Source: Deltaproteobacteria bacterium (GTDB lineage Bacteria > Desulfobacterota > Desulfuromonadia > Geobacterales > Geobacteraceae). Taken from it: DNA of 64,000 bases. Below, in pieces: positions 7,742 to 17,394 of the stretch; position 1 is the stretch's first letter, and every line of letters starts with the position of its first letter. The notes under the pieces were generated by a model. That model was not told where the DNA came from. It searched no databases and saw only the letters and a list, made by a program, of their open reading frames with translations. The translations under genes and the position numbers were made by a program. The stretch lies in the NCBI GenBank assembly GCA_021848385.1, contig JAJZUQ010000003.1, positions 1-64,000 on the forward strand, read 5' to 3'.

Positions 7742-9673
7742 ATGAGTAAGAATCTCGCAACGAAGATACTCGAAGCCCACCTGGTTTCGGGGAAGCTGAT
7801 TCCGGGGACGGAGATCGCCATCAGAGTGGACCACACCCTGTTGCAGGATGCGACCGGGACCATGGCGATGCTGGAGTTCATAGCCATGGGGGTGCCACGA
7901 GTGAAGGTGGAACTGGCGGCCCAGTACATCGACCACAACCTGCTTCAGACCGACAACAAGAACGCCGACGACCATGTCTTTCTCATGACTGCCGCCCAGA
8001 AATTCGGTCTCCACCTCTCCAAGCCGGGGAACGGCGTATCCCACCAGGTCCACCTGGAGCGCTTCGGCGTACCGGGCAAGGTGATGCTCGGGGCCGACTC
8101 CCATACCCCTACCGCAGCCGGCCTTGCCATGCTTGCCATCGGCGCCGGCGGCCTGGATGTGGCCCTCGCCATGGCAGGGCATCCCTTCAACCTTCCCTGT
8201 CCGCGTATCATGGGGATCAAGCTGACCGGCCAGCTATCGCCGTGGGTTTCCGGCAAGGACGTGATCCTGGAAATGCTCCGCCGTCACACGGTGAAGGGGG
8301 GAGTCGGGAAGATCATCGAATACTACGGCCCCGGCGTGGCGACCCTGTCGGTGACGGACCGGGGGACCATCGGCAACATGGGTGCCGAACTGGGGGCAAC
8401 CACGTCGGTCTTCCCTTCGGACCACCGTACCCGCGAGTTTCTGGAGTCCCAGGGGCGGGGGGATTCATGGGTGGAACTGGCCGCCGATCCCGACTGCAGC
8501 TACGACGACTACGACGAGATCGACCTGTCACAGGTGGAGCCGCTCATTGCCTGTCCGTCGTCGCCCGATAATGTATCGCGGGTGAAGGACGTGGAAGGGA
8601 TCAGGGTGGACCAGGTGATCGTCGGAAGCTCGGTCAACTCTTCCTTCCGCGACCTCATGACGGTCTGCCGTATACTGGACGGCCGGCGGGTGGCGCCCCA
8701 TGTCTCCTTCAACATCAATCCCGGCAGCCGTCAGGTGCTGGAGAACGTGGCGTCCCAGGGGGGCTTCATGCCGCTTCTCCTGTCGGGCGCCCAGATCCAT
8801 CAGCCGGGGTGTCTCGGCTGCATCGGCATGGGGCAGGCGCCGGGAACCAACCAGGTGTCGCTCCGCACGTTCCCCCGGAATTTCCCGGGGAGAAGCGGCA
8901 CCAAGAACGACAAGGTCTACCTCTGTTCGCCGGAGACCGCTGCTGCCGCCGGCATCTACGGCGTCATAACCGACCCGCGCAAGCTGGGAGAGCTGATGGA
9001 ATGGCCAGCTGTCCGGAATCCGGAGAAGTATGTGGTGGACGACTCCAGTATCATCTATCCCCTGGCGGACACGAGCGGGGTCGAGATCGTTACCGGCCCG
9101 AATATCGTGCCGTTTCCGGAGTTCGAGGCGCTTCCCGAGACGCTGACGGCGGAGGTGATAATCAAGGTGGGAGACAATATCTCCACCGATACCATCATGC
9201 CGGCCGGGAACAAGGTGCTCCCCTTCCGGAGCAACATACCGGCCATAAGCCAGTTTGTCTTCGAGCAGATCGATCCGGATTTTCACAACCGTGCCAAGGA
9301 AAAAGGGAACGGCGTGGTGGTGGCCGGGGAAAACTACGGTCAGGGCTCAAGTCGGGAACATGCCGCCCTGGCGCCGCGCTACCTCGGCATCCGGGCGAAG
9401 CTGGCCAAGAGTTTCGCCCGAATCCACAAGGCGAATCTGATCAATTTTGGCATTCTTCCCCTCGTTTTCAAGGACCCGGCGGACTACGAAACCCTCTCCC
9501 CGGGGGACGTTATCACCTTCAAAAGCCTGCGGGTTCTTGTCGCCGAAGGGGTGACGGACATACCGTTACAGGTGAACGGGAGAGAGATTGTCACCCTCCT
9601 GGAGGTATCCGGCCGTGAACGGCAGGAGCTTCTGGCCGGAGGAACTCTTAACCTTGTGAGGAACCATGACTAA
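7742..9673 (+). CDS. acn: Aconitate hydratase, Aquifex-type
   Basis: From the ATG at 7742 (GGGAGACTGATT upstream) the protein has 643 aa, the length of the short Aquifex-type aconitases. It interconverts citrate and isocitrate with a [4Fe-4S] cluster. Expected cluster cysteines are in ACPSSPDN and the GCLGC pair (HQPGCLGCIGMG). GADSHTPTAAG is the substrate/cluster-domain signature. The C-terminal swivel domain carries QGSSREHAALAPRYLG. Its last 8 nt overlap the next gene. It sits in the TCA/pyruvate dehydrogenase block. Confidence 0.93.
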   Translation: MSKNLATKILEAHLVSGKLIPGTEIAIRVDHTLLQDATGTMAMLEFIAMGVPRVKVELAAQYIDHNLLQTDNKNADDHVFLMTAAQKFGLHLSKPGNGVSHQVHLERFGVPGKVMLGADSHTPTAAGLAMLAIGAGGLDVALAMAGHPFNLPCPRIMGIKLTGQLSPWVSGKDVILEMLRRHTVKGGVGKIIEYYGPGVATLSVTDRGTIGNMGAELGATTSVFPSDHRTREFLESQGRGDSWVELAADPDCSYDDYDEIDLSQVEPLIACPSSPDNVSRVKDVEGIRVDQVIVGSSVNSSFRDLMTVCRILDGRRVAPHVSFNINPGSRQVLENVASQGGFMPLLLSGAQIHQPGCLGCIGMGQAPGTNQVSLRTFPRNFPGRSGTKNDKVYLCSPETAAAAGIYGVITDPRKLGELMEWPAVRNPEKYVVDDSSIIYPLADTSGVEIVTGPNIVPFPEFEALPETLTAEVIIKVGDNISTDTIMPAGNKVLPFRSNIPAISQFVFEQIDPDFHNRAKEKGNGVVVAGENYGQGSSREHAALAPRYLGIRAKLAKSFARIHKANLINFGILPLVFKDPADYETLSPGDVITFKSLRVLVAEGVTDIPLQVNGREIVTLLEVSGRERQELLAGGTLNLVRNHD

Positions 9674-10598
9674 ACAAGAGCGCATCTGGCCGGCCTTCGG
9701 CCAGCATCTGATTGGAGCCCTGCTCCTTGGTCTACTCGTGTATGTGGACAGGGAGGTAGCGGATCTTTCCATGGTGATTTTCTACCTGATACCGGTGGTA
9801 TGGGAAAGCTGGTATTACGGGAGACGGGCAGGCATGGCAGTGGCATGCCTCTGTGCCCTCCTCTGGGGGGGAGCCAACATTTCCGAATTTCCTGGCAGGG
9901 GGAACCTGTTCCTCATCTGGGACATTATAGAGAAGCTACTCTTCTTCGGTATGACGAGCCTGTTCGTGGCCAAGCTCAAGAGCAGCATGGACCGGATTCA
10001 GGAACTGGCGCGGCTTGACTTTCTCACCAAGACATACAATAAGCGTTATTTCAGCGAACTTGCCGAACGCGAGATCTACCGGTTCCAGCGCTATAATCGC
10101 CCCTTCAGCCTTGCCTATATCGATGCCGACAATCTGAAGGAGGTAAACGACACCTATGGCCACCACGAAGGGGACCAGCTACTGGCACTCATCGCCCGCA
10201 CCATGCAGGCCGCCGTCCGGAAGACGGACATCGTAGCCCGTCTTGGAGGTGACGAATTCGTCATCCTCCTGGCCGAGAACAACTTCACCCAGGCCAGTGT
10301 CGCTATAAACAAGATCAAATCCCAGCTGGACACAACCATGGCTGCTCACCGCTATGGGGTCACGTTCAGCATCGGTCTGGTGAGCTTTCTGGACCCGCCC
10401 GTCTCCGTCGACCAGATGCTCCGTTTGAGCGACAGCCTCATGTATCGGGTAAAGGCGAGCGGCAAGAACAACATTTGTCACGAAAAGTTCGGTCTGGAAC
10501 TGACCGGCGACTATGAAGACATCACTGCAAAGGGAATCGAGCGCAGGAGTGCAACAAATGAAAGAGACGAGTCTCCGGGCGATTTTGCCCGACCATGA
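9666..10598 (+). CDS. Membrane-anchored diguanylate cyclase (GGDEF)
   Basis: 310 aa. The N-terminal ~110 residues form about three or four hydrophobic segments without an obvious sensory domain. The C-terminal GGDEF domain has an intact RLGGDEF motif near residue 193 and an intact inhibitory I-site, RKTD, five residues before it. It should make c-di-GMP with product feedback. The ATG overlaps the aconitase stop by 8 nt, and its 3' end overlaps pdhA by 41 nt, so it is translationally embedded in the carbon operon. A c-di-GMP-binding PilZ regulator lies 7 kb downstream. Confidence 0.9.
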   Translation: MTKQERIWPAFGQHLIGALLLGLLVYVDREVADLSMVIFYLIPVVWESWYYGRRAGMAVACLCALLWGGANISEFPGRGNLFLIWDIIEKLLFFGMTSLFVAKLKSSMDRIQELARLDFLTKTYNKRYFSELAEREIYRFQRYNRPFSLAYIDADNLKEVNDTYGHHEGDQLLALIARTMQAAVRKTDIVARLGGDEFVILLAENNFTQASVAINKIKSQLDTTMAAHRYGVTFSIGLVSFLDPPVSVDQMLRLSDSLMYRVKASGKNNICHEKFGLELTGDYEDITAKGIERRSATNERDESPGDFARP

Positions 10599-11538
10599 GC
10601 TGGTCAGGATGTACGAGCAGATGGTGCTCTGCCGGGAGTTCGAAGAGTCGTGTGCCGAGCAGTACACCAAGGGGCACATCACCGGTTTCCTCCATCTCTA
10701 CAGCGGACAGGAGGCGGTGGCGGTCGGCTCCACCCACGCTCTCCACAAGGACGACTTCATCCTTTCCGCCTACCGGGAGCATGCCCAGGCCATCGTCCGG
10801 GGGGCGGAGCCGCGACGGGTCATGGCCGAACTGTTCGGCAAGGCAACCGGCATCTGCAAAGGGAAGGGGGGCTCCATGCACCTCTTCGACCCCGAGCTAG
10901 CCTTCATGGGGGGGTACGCCATTGTCGGCGGCCAGTTCCCCATCGCCGTCGGGCTTGCCTTCGCCTCGAAATTCCGGAAGGAAGGGCGGATCGCCGCCTG
11001 CTTCTTCGGCGACGGGGCGGTAAACCAGGGAACCTTCCACGAATCTCTCAACTGGGCGCGGCTCTGGGAGCTGCCGGTGCTATTCGTTTGCGAGAACAAT
11101 GCCTATGGCATCGGCACGTCGGTGGAGCGGTCATCGGCCCTGGCGGATATCCACAAGCGGACCTGCGGTTACGACATCCCGTCAGTCCGGGTGGACGGGA
11201 TGGACGTCATGGCAGTCCACGCAGCGGTGAAATGGGGAGCAGAGTGGGTTCGGGAGCAGAGCCGCCCCTATCTCATCGAGGCACTAACCTACCGCTTCCG
11301 CGGTCACTCCATGGCCGATCCCGGCAAGTACCGCGCAGCCGCCGAGGTGGAGCTCTGGAAGTCCCGCGATCCGCTCCCCGCCTTTGCCATCCGCCTCATC
11401 GAAGAGGGGATCGTCACCCAGGCAGAACTGGGTGCCATCAAACAGGAGGCAATTGCCGTCGTGCAGCAGGCGGTCACCTTCGCTGAGGAGTCGCCGTGGC
11501 CGGAGGATGGGGCGGTATGGGAGGATGTCTATGTCTGA
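10558..11538 (+). CDS. pdhA: Pyruvate dehydrogenase E1 alpha subunit
   Basis: 326 aa from the ATG at 10558 with AGGAG 8 nt upstream. This start lies inside the end of the GGDEF gene. ThDP-binding GDGAVNQGTFHESLN (about residue 149) ends in CENNAYGIGTSV, the family GDG-x(n)-NN motif. RFRGHSMADPGKYR near the C-terminus is the phosphorylation-loop equivalent of E1 alpha proteins. The neighbouring lpd, lipB and lipoyl E2 support pyruvate dehydrogenase, although acetoin dehydrogenase E1 alpha is a close relative and cannot be fully excluded. Confidence 0.93.
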   Translation: MKETSLRAILPDHELVRMYEQMVLCREFEESCAEQYTKGHITGFLHLYSGQEAVAVGSTHALHKDDFILSAYREHAQAIVRGAEPRRVMAELFGKATGICKGKGGSMHLFDPELAFMGGYAIVGGQFPIAVGLAFASKFRKEGRIAACFFGDGAVNQGTFHESLNWARLWELPVLFVCENNAYGIGTSVERSSALADIHKRTCGYDIPSVRVDGMDVMAVHAAVKWGAEWVREQSRPYLIEALTYRFRGHSMADPGKYRAAAEVELWKSRDPLPAFAIRLIEEGIVTQAELGAIKQEAIAVVQQAVTFAEESPWPEDGAVWEDVYV

Positions 11539-12517
11539 AATCACCTACCGTGACGCCCTCAACCTGGCCCTGAAGGAAGAGATGCGCCGTGACCCGTCAG
11601 TGGTTGTCTGGGGGGAGGACGTGGCGCTGTACGAGGGGTCGTTTAAGGTGAGCCGGGGGCTGCTGGCAGAGTTCGGCGGGGAACGGGTACTGGATACACC
11701 CATTTCGGAGAACACCATCGTCGGCGTGGCGGTCGGCGCTGCCATGGGAGGGGTGCGCCCCGTTGCGGAGCTGATGACGGTGAATTTTGCCCTGCTCGCC
11801 ATGGACCAGATCATCGACCACATGACCAAGATCCGTTACATGTTCGGTGGCCAGGTTAACCTCCCCATGGTGATCCGTGCGCCCGGCGGCGGCGGGAGCC
11901 AGCTGGCGGCCCAGCATTCCCAGTCCCTGGAGACCTTTTTCATGCACGCACCGGGGATGCACGTGGCCTATCCTGCCACCCCCGCCGATGCCAAGGGGCT
12001 TCTCAAGACTGCCATCCGCGACAACAACCCGGTCATGTTCCTGGAGCACGAACTCCTTTACAACAGCAAGGGTGAAGTCCCTGACGATCCGGAGTTCCTT
12101 GTCCCCTTCGGGAAATGCGACGTGAAGCGTGAAGGGAAGGATGTCACCATCGTCGCCTATGCGCGGATGACCGTCTTGGCACTTCAGGCGGCAGATGAAC
12201 TGGCGAAGGAGAATATTGCTTGCGAGGTGGTGGACCTCCGTACCCTGGCGCCGCTGGACGCGGAGACCTTCGTGGTATCGGTAAAAAAGACCGGCCGGGC
12301 GGTGGTAGTGGAGGAATGCTGGCGAACCTGCGGCCTTGGGGCGGAGATCGCTACCCGTATCTACGACGGCTGCTTCGATTTACTCCGAGCACCTGTCCGG
12401 CGGGTGTCGGGGCTAGACGTCCCCATGCCCTACTCGCGCAAACTGGAGAAACTGTGCATCCCCCAGGTGGCGGACATCGTCGCGGCGGTGAAGGAAACGT
12501 TAGCGGCAAAATATTAA
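11531..12517 (+). CDS. pdhB: Pyruvate dehydrogenase E1 beta subunit
   Basis: 328 aa from the ATG at 11531, which overlaps the pdhA stop by 8 nt, indicating translational coupling. It begins with the typical MSEITYRDALNLAL and contains VVWGEDVALYEG, DTPISENTIVGVAVGAA and the C-terminal transketolase domain (VVDLRTLAPLDAET, VVVEECW). With E1 alpha it forms the alpha2beta2 ThDP enzyme that decarboxylates pyruvate and reductively acetylates the E2 lipoyl group. Confidence 0.94.
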   Translation: MSEITYRDALNLALKEEMRRDPSVVVWGEDVALYEGSFKVSRGLLAEFGGERVLDTPISENTIVGVAVGAAMGGVRPVAELMTVNFALLAMDQIIDHMTKIRYMFGGQVNLPMVIRAPGGGGSQLAAQHSQSLETFFMHAPGMHVAYPATPADAKGLLKTAIRDNNPVMFLEHELLYNSKGEVPDDPEFLVPFGKCDVKREGKDVTIVAYARMTVLALQAADELAKENIACEVVDLRTLAPLDAETFVVSVKKTGRAVVVEECWRTCGLGAEIATRIYDGCFDLLRAPVRRVSGLDVPMPYSRKLEKLCIPQVADIVAAVKETLAAKY

Positions 12518-12532
12518 CATACCACCCCCTAT

Positions 12533-12555
12533 CCCCCTCCTGATTCAGGAGGGGG
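12533..12555. repeat. GC-rich hairpin repeat between pdhB and pdhC
   Basis: CCCCCTCCTG at 12533-12542 pairs with CAGGAGGGGG at 12546-12555, a 10-bp perfect stem with no T-run after it. It resembles other CCCTCCCC/GGGGAGGG palindromes in this window, so I read it as a dispersed repeat, possibly affecting mRNA stability. Confidence 0.6.
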
Positions 12556-12616
12556 TGCCCGTGAGGGCGGGGGAGGTGTGTGTTGTCAAAATCGAATCGA
12601 TATATACGAGGCAAAC

Positions 12617-13903
12617 ATGGCAACCGAAATTACCATGCCGAAGCTTTCCGATACCATGACCGAGGGTCGGCTAGTTGCCTGGAAGAAATCCCTTGGCGAC
12701 CGGGTCGAGCGTGGCGACATCATCGCTGAGGTGGAGACCGACAAGGCGACCATGGAGCTGGAGGCGTTTGCCGACGGCGTGCTGACGGAGATACGGGTAA
12801 AGCCGGGGGAGATGGTGCCGGTAGGAACGGTTATCGGCATGGTGGGGGAGGGGGGGGAGCAGCCTGACTCAGTCGCTGCTCCTTCGTCCGAAGCCACGCC
12901 CGTCCCCGAAAACTGGCAGCCGCCACCCGAACTGCCGCCGGTAGAACCTATGGCAGCAGGGGATGTGCCGGAGCGCCTGCTGGAGGTCCCCGCTGATACC
13001 GCGGCCTCTCAGGAGCCACCTCAACCATCCGATGCTATGGCGGAGAAGGCTTCCCCCCTGGTGCGGCGTCTGGCGAGGGAAAAGGGGATCTACCTGCGGG
13101 AAGTGAAAGGGAGCGGACCGGAGGGACGCATCCTTCTGGAAGACCTGGAGGGTTTCCTTGGGAAACAGGTAGAGGTAAAGGTAAAGGTTGAGGAAGAAGC
13201 TCCGAAACCTGAACCGTCCATATCGGCTGCAGGGGTTGCACAGCCCCTCTCCCGGATGCGTGCTGCCATCGCCCGGACGGTTGCCGAAGCGTGGCGGACC
13301 ATCCCCCACTTCACGGTGACCGTCGCCATTGATATGGGTGAGGCGGAGGAGGTACGCCGGGAGTTTAAGGAGGCAGGGAGTCCCATTTCGATTAATGACC
13401 TGATCGTAAAGGCCTCCAGCCTTGCTCTGGCAAAGTTTCCCCTGGCCAATGCCTCATGCACGGCCGATGGCATCATTTTTCACGATGGAATCAACATCGG
13501 CATCGCCGTCAGCCTGGATGACGGCCTGCTGGTGCCGGTGATCCAGGGGTGCCAGAGACTGTCATTGAAAGAGATCGCAACGCAGAGCAAGGAGTTGGCG
13601 GAGCGGGCACGGGGCGGCAGGACCAGTGAGCGGGAATTGTCCGGCGGGACCTTCACCATTTCCAACCTGGGGATGTATGGGGTGGAGGAGTTCATGGCGG
13701 TTATCCATCCGCCACAGGGGGCGATCCTGGCGGTCGGGGCGATTCTGGACGAGGTGATGGTGCGCGACGGCCAGGTGACAGCTGGGCGTAGGATGCGGAT
13801 AACCCTCTCCGCCGACCATCGGCTCCTGGATGGCGCCTATGGGGCGAAGTTTCTTCAGGAACTGAAGCGGATCCTGGAAAATCCCATGGCTATGCTGGTG
13901 TAA
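12617..13903 (+). CDS. pdhC: Pyruvate dehydrogenase E2 (dihydrolipoyl acetyltransferase)
   Basis: 428 aa from the ATG at 12617. It has one N-terminal lipoyl domain with Lys43 in ETDKATMEL, then a Pro/Ala/Glu-rich linker. The E3/E1-binding domain SPLVRRLAREKG is near residue 145, and the acyltransferase domain ends with HRLLDG (His401, Asp405). It accepts the acetyl group from PdhAB and makes acetyl-CoA. The linker includes an alternating VEVKVKVEEE stretch just before the catalytic domain. It follows pdhB across a 99-bp gap holding a GC-rich hairpin. Confidence 0.94.
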   Translation: MATEITMPKLSDTMTEGRLVAWKKSLGDRVERGDIIAEVETDKATMELEAFADGVLTEIRVKPGEMVPVGTVIGMVGEGGEQPDSVAAPSSEATPVPENWQPPPELPPVEPMAAGDVPERLLEVPADTAASQEPPQPSDAMAEKASPLVRRLAREKGIYLREVKGSGPEGRILLEDLEGFLGKQVEVKVKVEEEAPKPEPSISAAGVAQPLSRMRAAIARTVAEAWRTIPHFTVTVAIDMGEAEEVRREFKEAGSPISINDLIVKASSLALAKFPLANASCTADGIIFHDGINIGIAVSLDDGLLVPVIQGCQRLSLKEIATQSKELAERARGGRTSERELSGGTFTISNLGMYGVEEFMAVIHPPQGAILAVGAILDEVMVRDGQVTAGRRMRITLSADHRLLDGAYGAKFLQELKRILENPMAMLV

Positions 13904-13954
13904 ATCGAGAAACCAGTCCTGCCAAAGAGGCACAGAGACACGGAGGAAAACCTT

Positions 13955-14060
13955 ATTTGACAAGGATGGACATGATAAACAGGATTAAAGCCTATTGGGT
14001 GCAATCCTGAAAAAGGCTTTCGGTTTTTATCCTGAATATCCTGTATATCCCTGTTAATTC
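13955..14060. repeat. Intergenic inverted repeat upstream of lipB
   Basis: The left half (ACAAGGATGGACATGATAAA at 13959) and the right half ending TATCCCTGTTAATT at 14057 form a degenerate palindrome of the same CAGGAT/ATCCTG family as 3066-3169. A CACAGAGACACGGAGG tract precedes it and a partial complement, CCTCTGTTTATCTGTGG, follows. Confidence 0.55.
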
Positions 14061-14106
14061 GGTTTTGCTTCCTCTGTTTATCTGTGGTGGGGGATGTGAA
14101 GGTGTA

Positions 14107-14772
14107 ATGGTTATAACCGACCTTGGAATGATTGAGTTCGACGCCGTGTATGCCTTGCAGGAACGGCTGGTCGCAGGGGTTACCGCCGGTACCGGGCCGG
14201 AGACGTTGCTCCTTCTGGAGCATCCGGCGGTCTATACCATCGGCAGCGGAGGGAACGAAGCAAATGTCCTCGATCCTTCCCTGGAGGTCCGGCGCATCAA
14301 CCGGGGAGGGGACGTTACCTGGCACGGTCCGGGACAACTGGTGGGGTACCCCCTCATTTCCCTTGACCGGCGGGGACGAAACCTGCACCACTATCTCCGC
14401 TTCCTTGAAGAGCTCCTCATCCGGGTGGCGGCGGAATTCGGGGTTGCCGCCCGGAGGGTGCCGGGACGGACCGGTGTCTGGACCGGCGGGGGAAAGCTCG
14501 CCGCTATCGGGGTCGGGGTCCGTCGCTGGGTCACCATGCACGGTTTCGCCGTTAACGTGGCCCCCGACCTGGCGGCTTTCGATCTGATCAACCCCTGCGG
14601 CATCGCCGGCTGTCCCATGACGTCACTGGTACAGGAATGTGGTGCGGCTGTCTCCATGGCAGAGGTACGGAAAACGGTGGTGAGGTTGTTCGCGCCGCTT
14701 CTGGCGGAATGGATGCCGGAAAAACCAGCAGAGAGAGATTCCATCGCAGATGTAGTTTGTCTCGGTAGATAA
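14107..14772 (+). CDS. lipB: Lipoyl(octanoyl) transferase
   Basis: About 221 aa from the ATG at 14107, preceded by GAAGGTG. An upstream in-frame ATG at 14065 would add a cysteine-rich tail untypical of the family. LipB moves octanoyl from acyl-ACP to lipoyl domains such as those of SucB and PdhC. Motifs are RGGDVTWHGPGQLVGYP, the conserved Lys in GKLAAIGVGVRRWVTMHG, and the catalytic Cys in NPCGIAGCPMTSL. Its place after two lipoate-dependent complexes fits its function. Confidence 0.93.
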   Translation: MVITDLGMIEFDAVYALQERLVAGVTAGTGPETLLLLEHPAVYTIGSGGNEANVLDPSLEVRRINRGGDVTWHGPGQLVGYPLISLDRRGRNLHHYLRFLEELLIRVAAEFGVAARRVPGRTGVWTGGGKLAAIGVGVRRWVTMHGFAVNVAPDLAAFDLINPCGIAGCPMTSLVQECGAAVSMAEVRKTVVRLFAPLLAEWMPEKPAERDSIADVVCLGR

Positions 14773-14868
14773 GAGGCCGGCCTGTGCAGCCGCCCAACGC
14801 AAGGCAGCCACAGGAGTGCCCCTACACAATATGTTATTCCATTTCCCGATCTTATGAAGGAGGCCACC

Positions 14869-17295
14869 GTGTCACGCGAAAACTTCAAGGTACCTGTCGC
14901 ACAACTGAGATGGGAATGCGATCCGAGCCAGTTCGACTTCGAGACCACTGCCGACCTGAACGAACTGGAGGGGTCCATCGGTCAGGAACGGGCCCTCAAG
15001 TCCATCGATTTCGGCCTCGACATGCGTGATGGCGGGTTCAACCTCTTTCTGGCGGGGGAGCCGGGGACCGGGCGCAGTTCCACCATCAAGAACCTGCTGA
15101 AGAAGCGGGCCAAGGCCGAGCCGCCTCCGCAGGACTGGTGCTATGTCTATAACTTCAAGAATCCCGATCTCCCCCTGGCTCTGGCTCTTTCAGCCGGGTT
15201 GGGAAGCGAGCTGGCCGGGGACATGAAAGAGCTTTTGGAGAACATGCGCAATGTCATACCCAAGGCCCTGGACAGCAAGGAGTACGAGACTAACAAGTCG
15301 GCCATCGTCGAGGAGTATCAGGAAAAGAACGGTGAATTGTTCGGCCGTTTGGAGCAGGAAGCTGAAGCGAAGGGGTTTGCCCTGCAACGGACCGTCTCGG
15401 GTTTGGTGATGGTTCCCCAGAAGGAGGGGCGCAACTACACCCAGGAAGAGTACGAAGCGCTGGAAAAGGTGGAGCGGGACAAGATCGACGAGGCGGGGAA
15501 GGAGCTGACCGAGAAGCTCAACGATGTACTCCGCCAGGTGCGGGAGAACGAAAAGGCGACCAAGGATACCCTGTCACAGCTCGACCGGGACCTGGGACTG
15601 GCCGCCGTCGGCCACCACATCGAGCCACTCATGGAGAAATATGCCTCCTACGGAAAGGTCATTGCCTACCTTGAGTCGGTGCAGGAGGATATTCTCCTCA
15701 ACCTGGAGGATTTCAAGGAGCAGCAGCCCCAGCAATCCCCTATTCCCGGTCTCAAGCTGCCGCGCCAGGAGCCTTCCTTTGAACGTTATCAGGTGAACGT
15801 CTTCGTCGATAACAAGGGGGCGGAGGGGGCGCCGGTGATCTTCGAGGCGAACCCCACCTACAACAACCTGTTCGGCCGGATCGAGCACATCATGCAGATG
15901 GGAGGAGTGGCCACCACCAATTTCACCCTGGCTAAGCCCGGGGCGCTCCACCGGGCCAACGGCGGTTACCTGATCGTCGATGCCCGGGAGGTGCTCATCA
16001 ACCCGTTTGCCTGGGATGCACTGAAACGCTGCATCCGCAGCGGCGAGATCAGGATCGAGGACGTGCTTGAGCAGTACCGGTTCATGTCCATCGCTTCCCT
16101 GAAGCCTGAGCCGATCCCGCTCCAGACCAAGATAATCATGATCGGTTCTCCCTGGATCTACTACCTCCTTTTTTATATGGAGCCGGACTACCGGAAGTTT
16201 TTCAAGGTGAAGGCGGACTTTGACAGCCGCATTGCCCGGACGCCGGAAATCATGCGGGATTACGCCCTGTTCGTAGCTACTCACTGCAGGAGCGAGAATC
16301 TCCTTCACTTTGACCGGAGCGGGGTGGCCGGGCTGCTCGAATATTCGGCGCGACAGGTGGAAGATCAGGAGCGGCTTTCTTCCCAGTTCATGGAAGTTGC
16401 TGACCTGATCCGGGAGGCGAGCTACTGGGCGGGTCAACAACAGAACGCCGTCGTGACCCGTGAGCACGTGCGAAAGGCGATCGATGAAAAGATCTACCGG
16501 AGCAACCGGATCGAGGAGCGGATGCAGGAGATGTTCGATGACGGAACAATCCTCTGCGACACCGAGGGAAGCGAGGTGGGGCAGATCAATGGCCTGTCGG
16601 TCCTTACCATCGGTGACTACATGTTCGGCCGGCCATCCCGGGTAACCGCCCGTACCTATATCGGCAAGGGGGGTATGGTCAATATCGAACGGGAGGTGAA
16701 GCTCTCGGGTCCGATTCACGACAAGGGGGTGCTCATCCTTACCGGTTACCTGGGGGGGAAGTTCGCCTACGATAAGCCTCTCTCCTTTTCCGCTTCCATC
16801 TGCTTCGAACAGTCCTACGATGGGGTTGAGGGGGACAGCGCTTCATCCACCGAGCTCTATTCACTCCTGTCTTCTCTTTCAGGCGTACCGATCCGCCAGG
16901 GTATAGCCGTAACCGGCAGCGTCAACCAGCTGGGGAAAGTACAGCCCATCGGCGGGGTGAACTACAAGATCGAAGGGTTTTATGCGGTCTGCAAGGCCAA
17001 AGGGCTCACGGGTGAGCAGGGGGTGATGATTCCGGCCAGCAACCTGCGCCATCTCATGCTCAAGGACGAGGTGCTGGAGGCGGTTAAAGAAGACAAGTTT
17101 CACATCTGGAGCGTGTCCACCATCGATCAGGGGATCGAGATTCTGACCGGTGTTACGGCGGGGGAACAACAGCCTGATGGCGGTTATCCGGAGGGGAGCA
17201 TCAATTATCTGGTTGACAAACGGTTGCGGGAAATGCTCGAAAATATGAAGAAATTCAGCGCTCCTGCTGAAAAGGAGGAGAAGGAAAAGCGTTGA
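14869..17295 (+). CDS. LonB-like ATP-dependent protease
   Basis: 808 aa from GTG 14869, chosen because AAGGAGG at 14857-14863 lies 5 nt before it. The ATG at 14854 overlaps that site. The N-terminal region holds Walker A GEPGTGRSS (63-71) followed by a long coiled-coil insertion (about 120-290), typical of the AAA_32/LonB group. The C-terminal Lon protease domain has the nucleophile Ser about 657 in EGDSASSTELY and the dyad Lys about 700 in NYKIEGFY. It is likely cytoplasmic. It is the last gene of the rightward carbon block, and its substrates are unknown. Confidence 0.9.
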   Translation: MSRENFKVPVAQLRWECDPSQFDFETTADLNELEGSIGQERALKSIDFGLDMRDGGFNLFLAGEPGTGRSSTIKNLLKKRAKAEPPPQDWCYVYNFKNPDLPLALALSAGLGSELAGDMKELLENMRNVIPKALDSKEYETNKSAIVEEYQEKNGELFGRLEQEAEAKGFALQRTVSGLVMVPQKEGRNYTQEEYEALEKVERDKIDEAGKELTEKLNDVLRQVRENEKATKDTLSQLDRDLGLAAVGHHIEPLMEKYASYGKVIAYLESVQEDILLNLEDFKEQQPQQSPIPGLKLPRQEPSFERYQVNVFVDNKGAEGAPVIFEANPTYNNLFGRIEHIMQMGGVATTNFTLAKPGALHRANGGYLIVDAREVLINPFAWDALKRCIRSGEIRIEDVLEQYRFMSIASLKPEPIPLQTKIIMIGSPWIYYLLFYMEPDYRKFFKVKADFDSRIARTPEIMRDYALFVATHCRSENLLHFDRSGVAGLLEYSARQVEDQERLSSQFMEVADLIREASYWAGQQQNAVVTREHVRKAIDEKIYRSNRIEERMQEMFDDGTILCDTEGSEVGQINGLSVLTIGDYMFGRPSRVTARTYIGKGGMVNIEREVKLSGPIHDKGVLILTGYLGGKFAYDKPLSFSASICFEQSYDGVEGDSASSTELYSLLSSLSGVPIRQGIAVTGSVNQLGKVQPIGGVNYKIEGFYAVCKAKGLTGEQGVMIPASNLRHLMLKDEVLEAVKEDKFHIWSVSTIDQGIEILTGVTAGEQQPDGGYPEGSINYLVDKRLREMLENMKKFSAPAEKEEKEKR

Positions 17296-17394
17296 CTACA
17301 GTTTTTGCATTAATTAGTATAAGAAAGTTTCGGGTCCAACGCGAGTAGAGATGGGCAGCGATTTTTTGGGATGGAAGATTGGGGAGGGGCGGCA

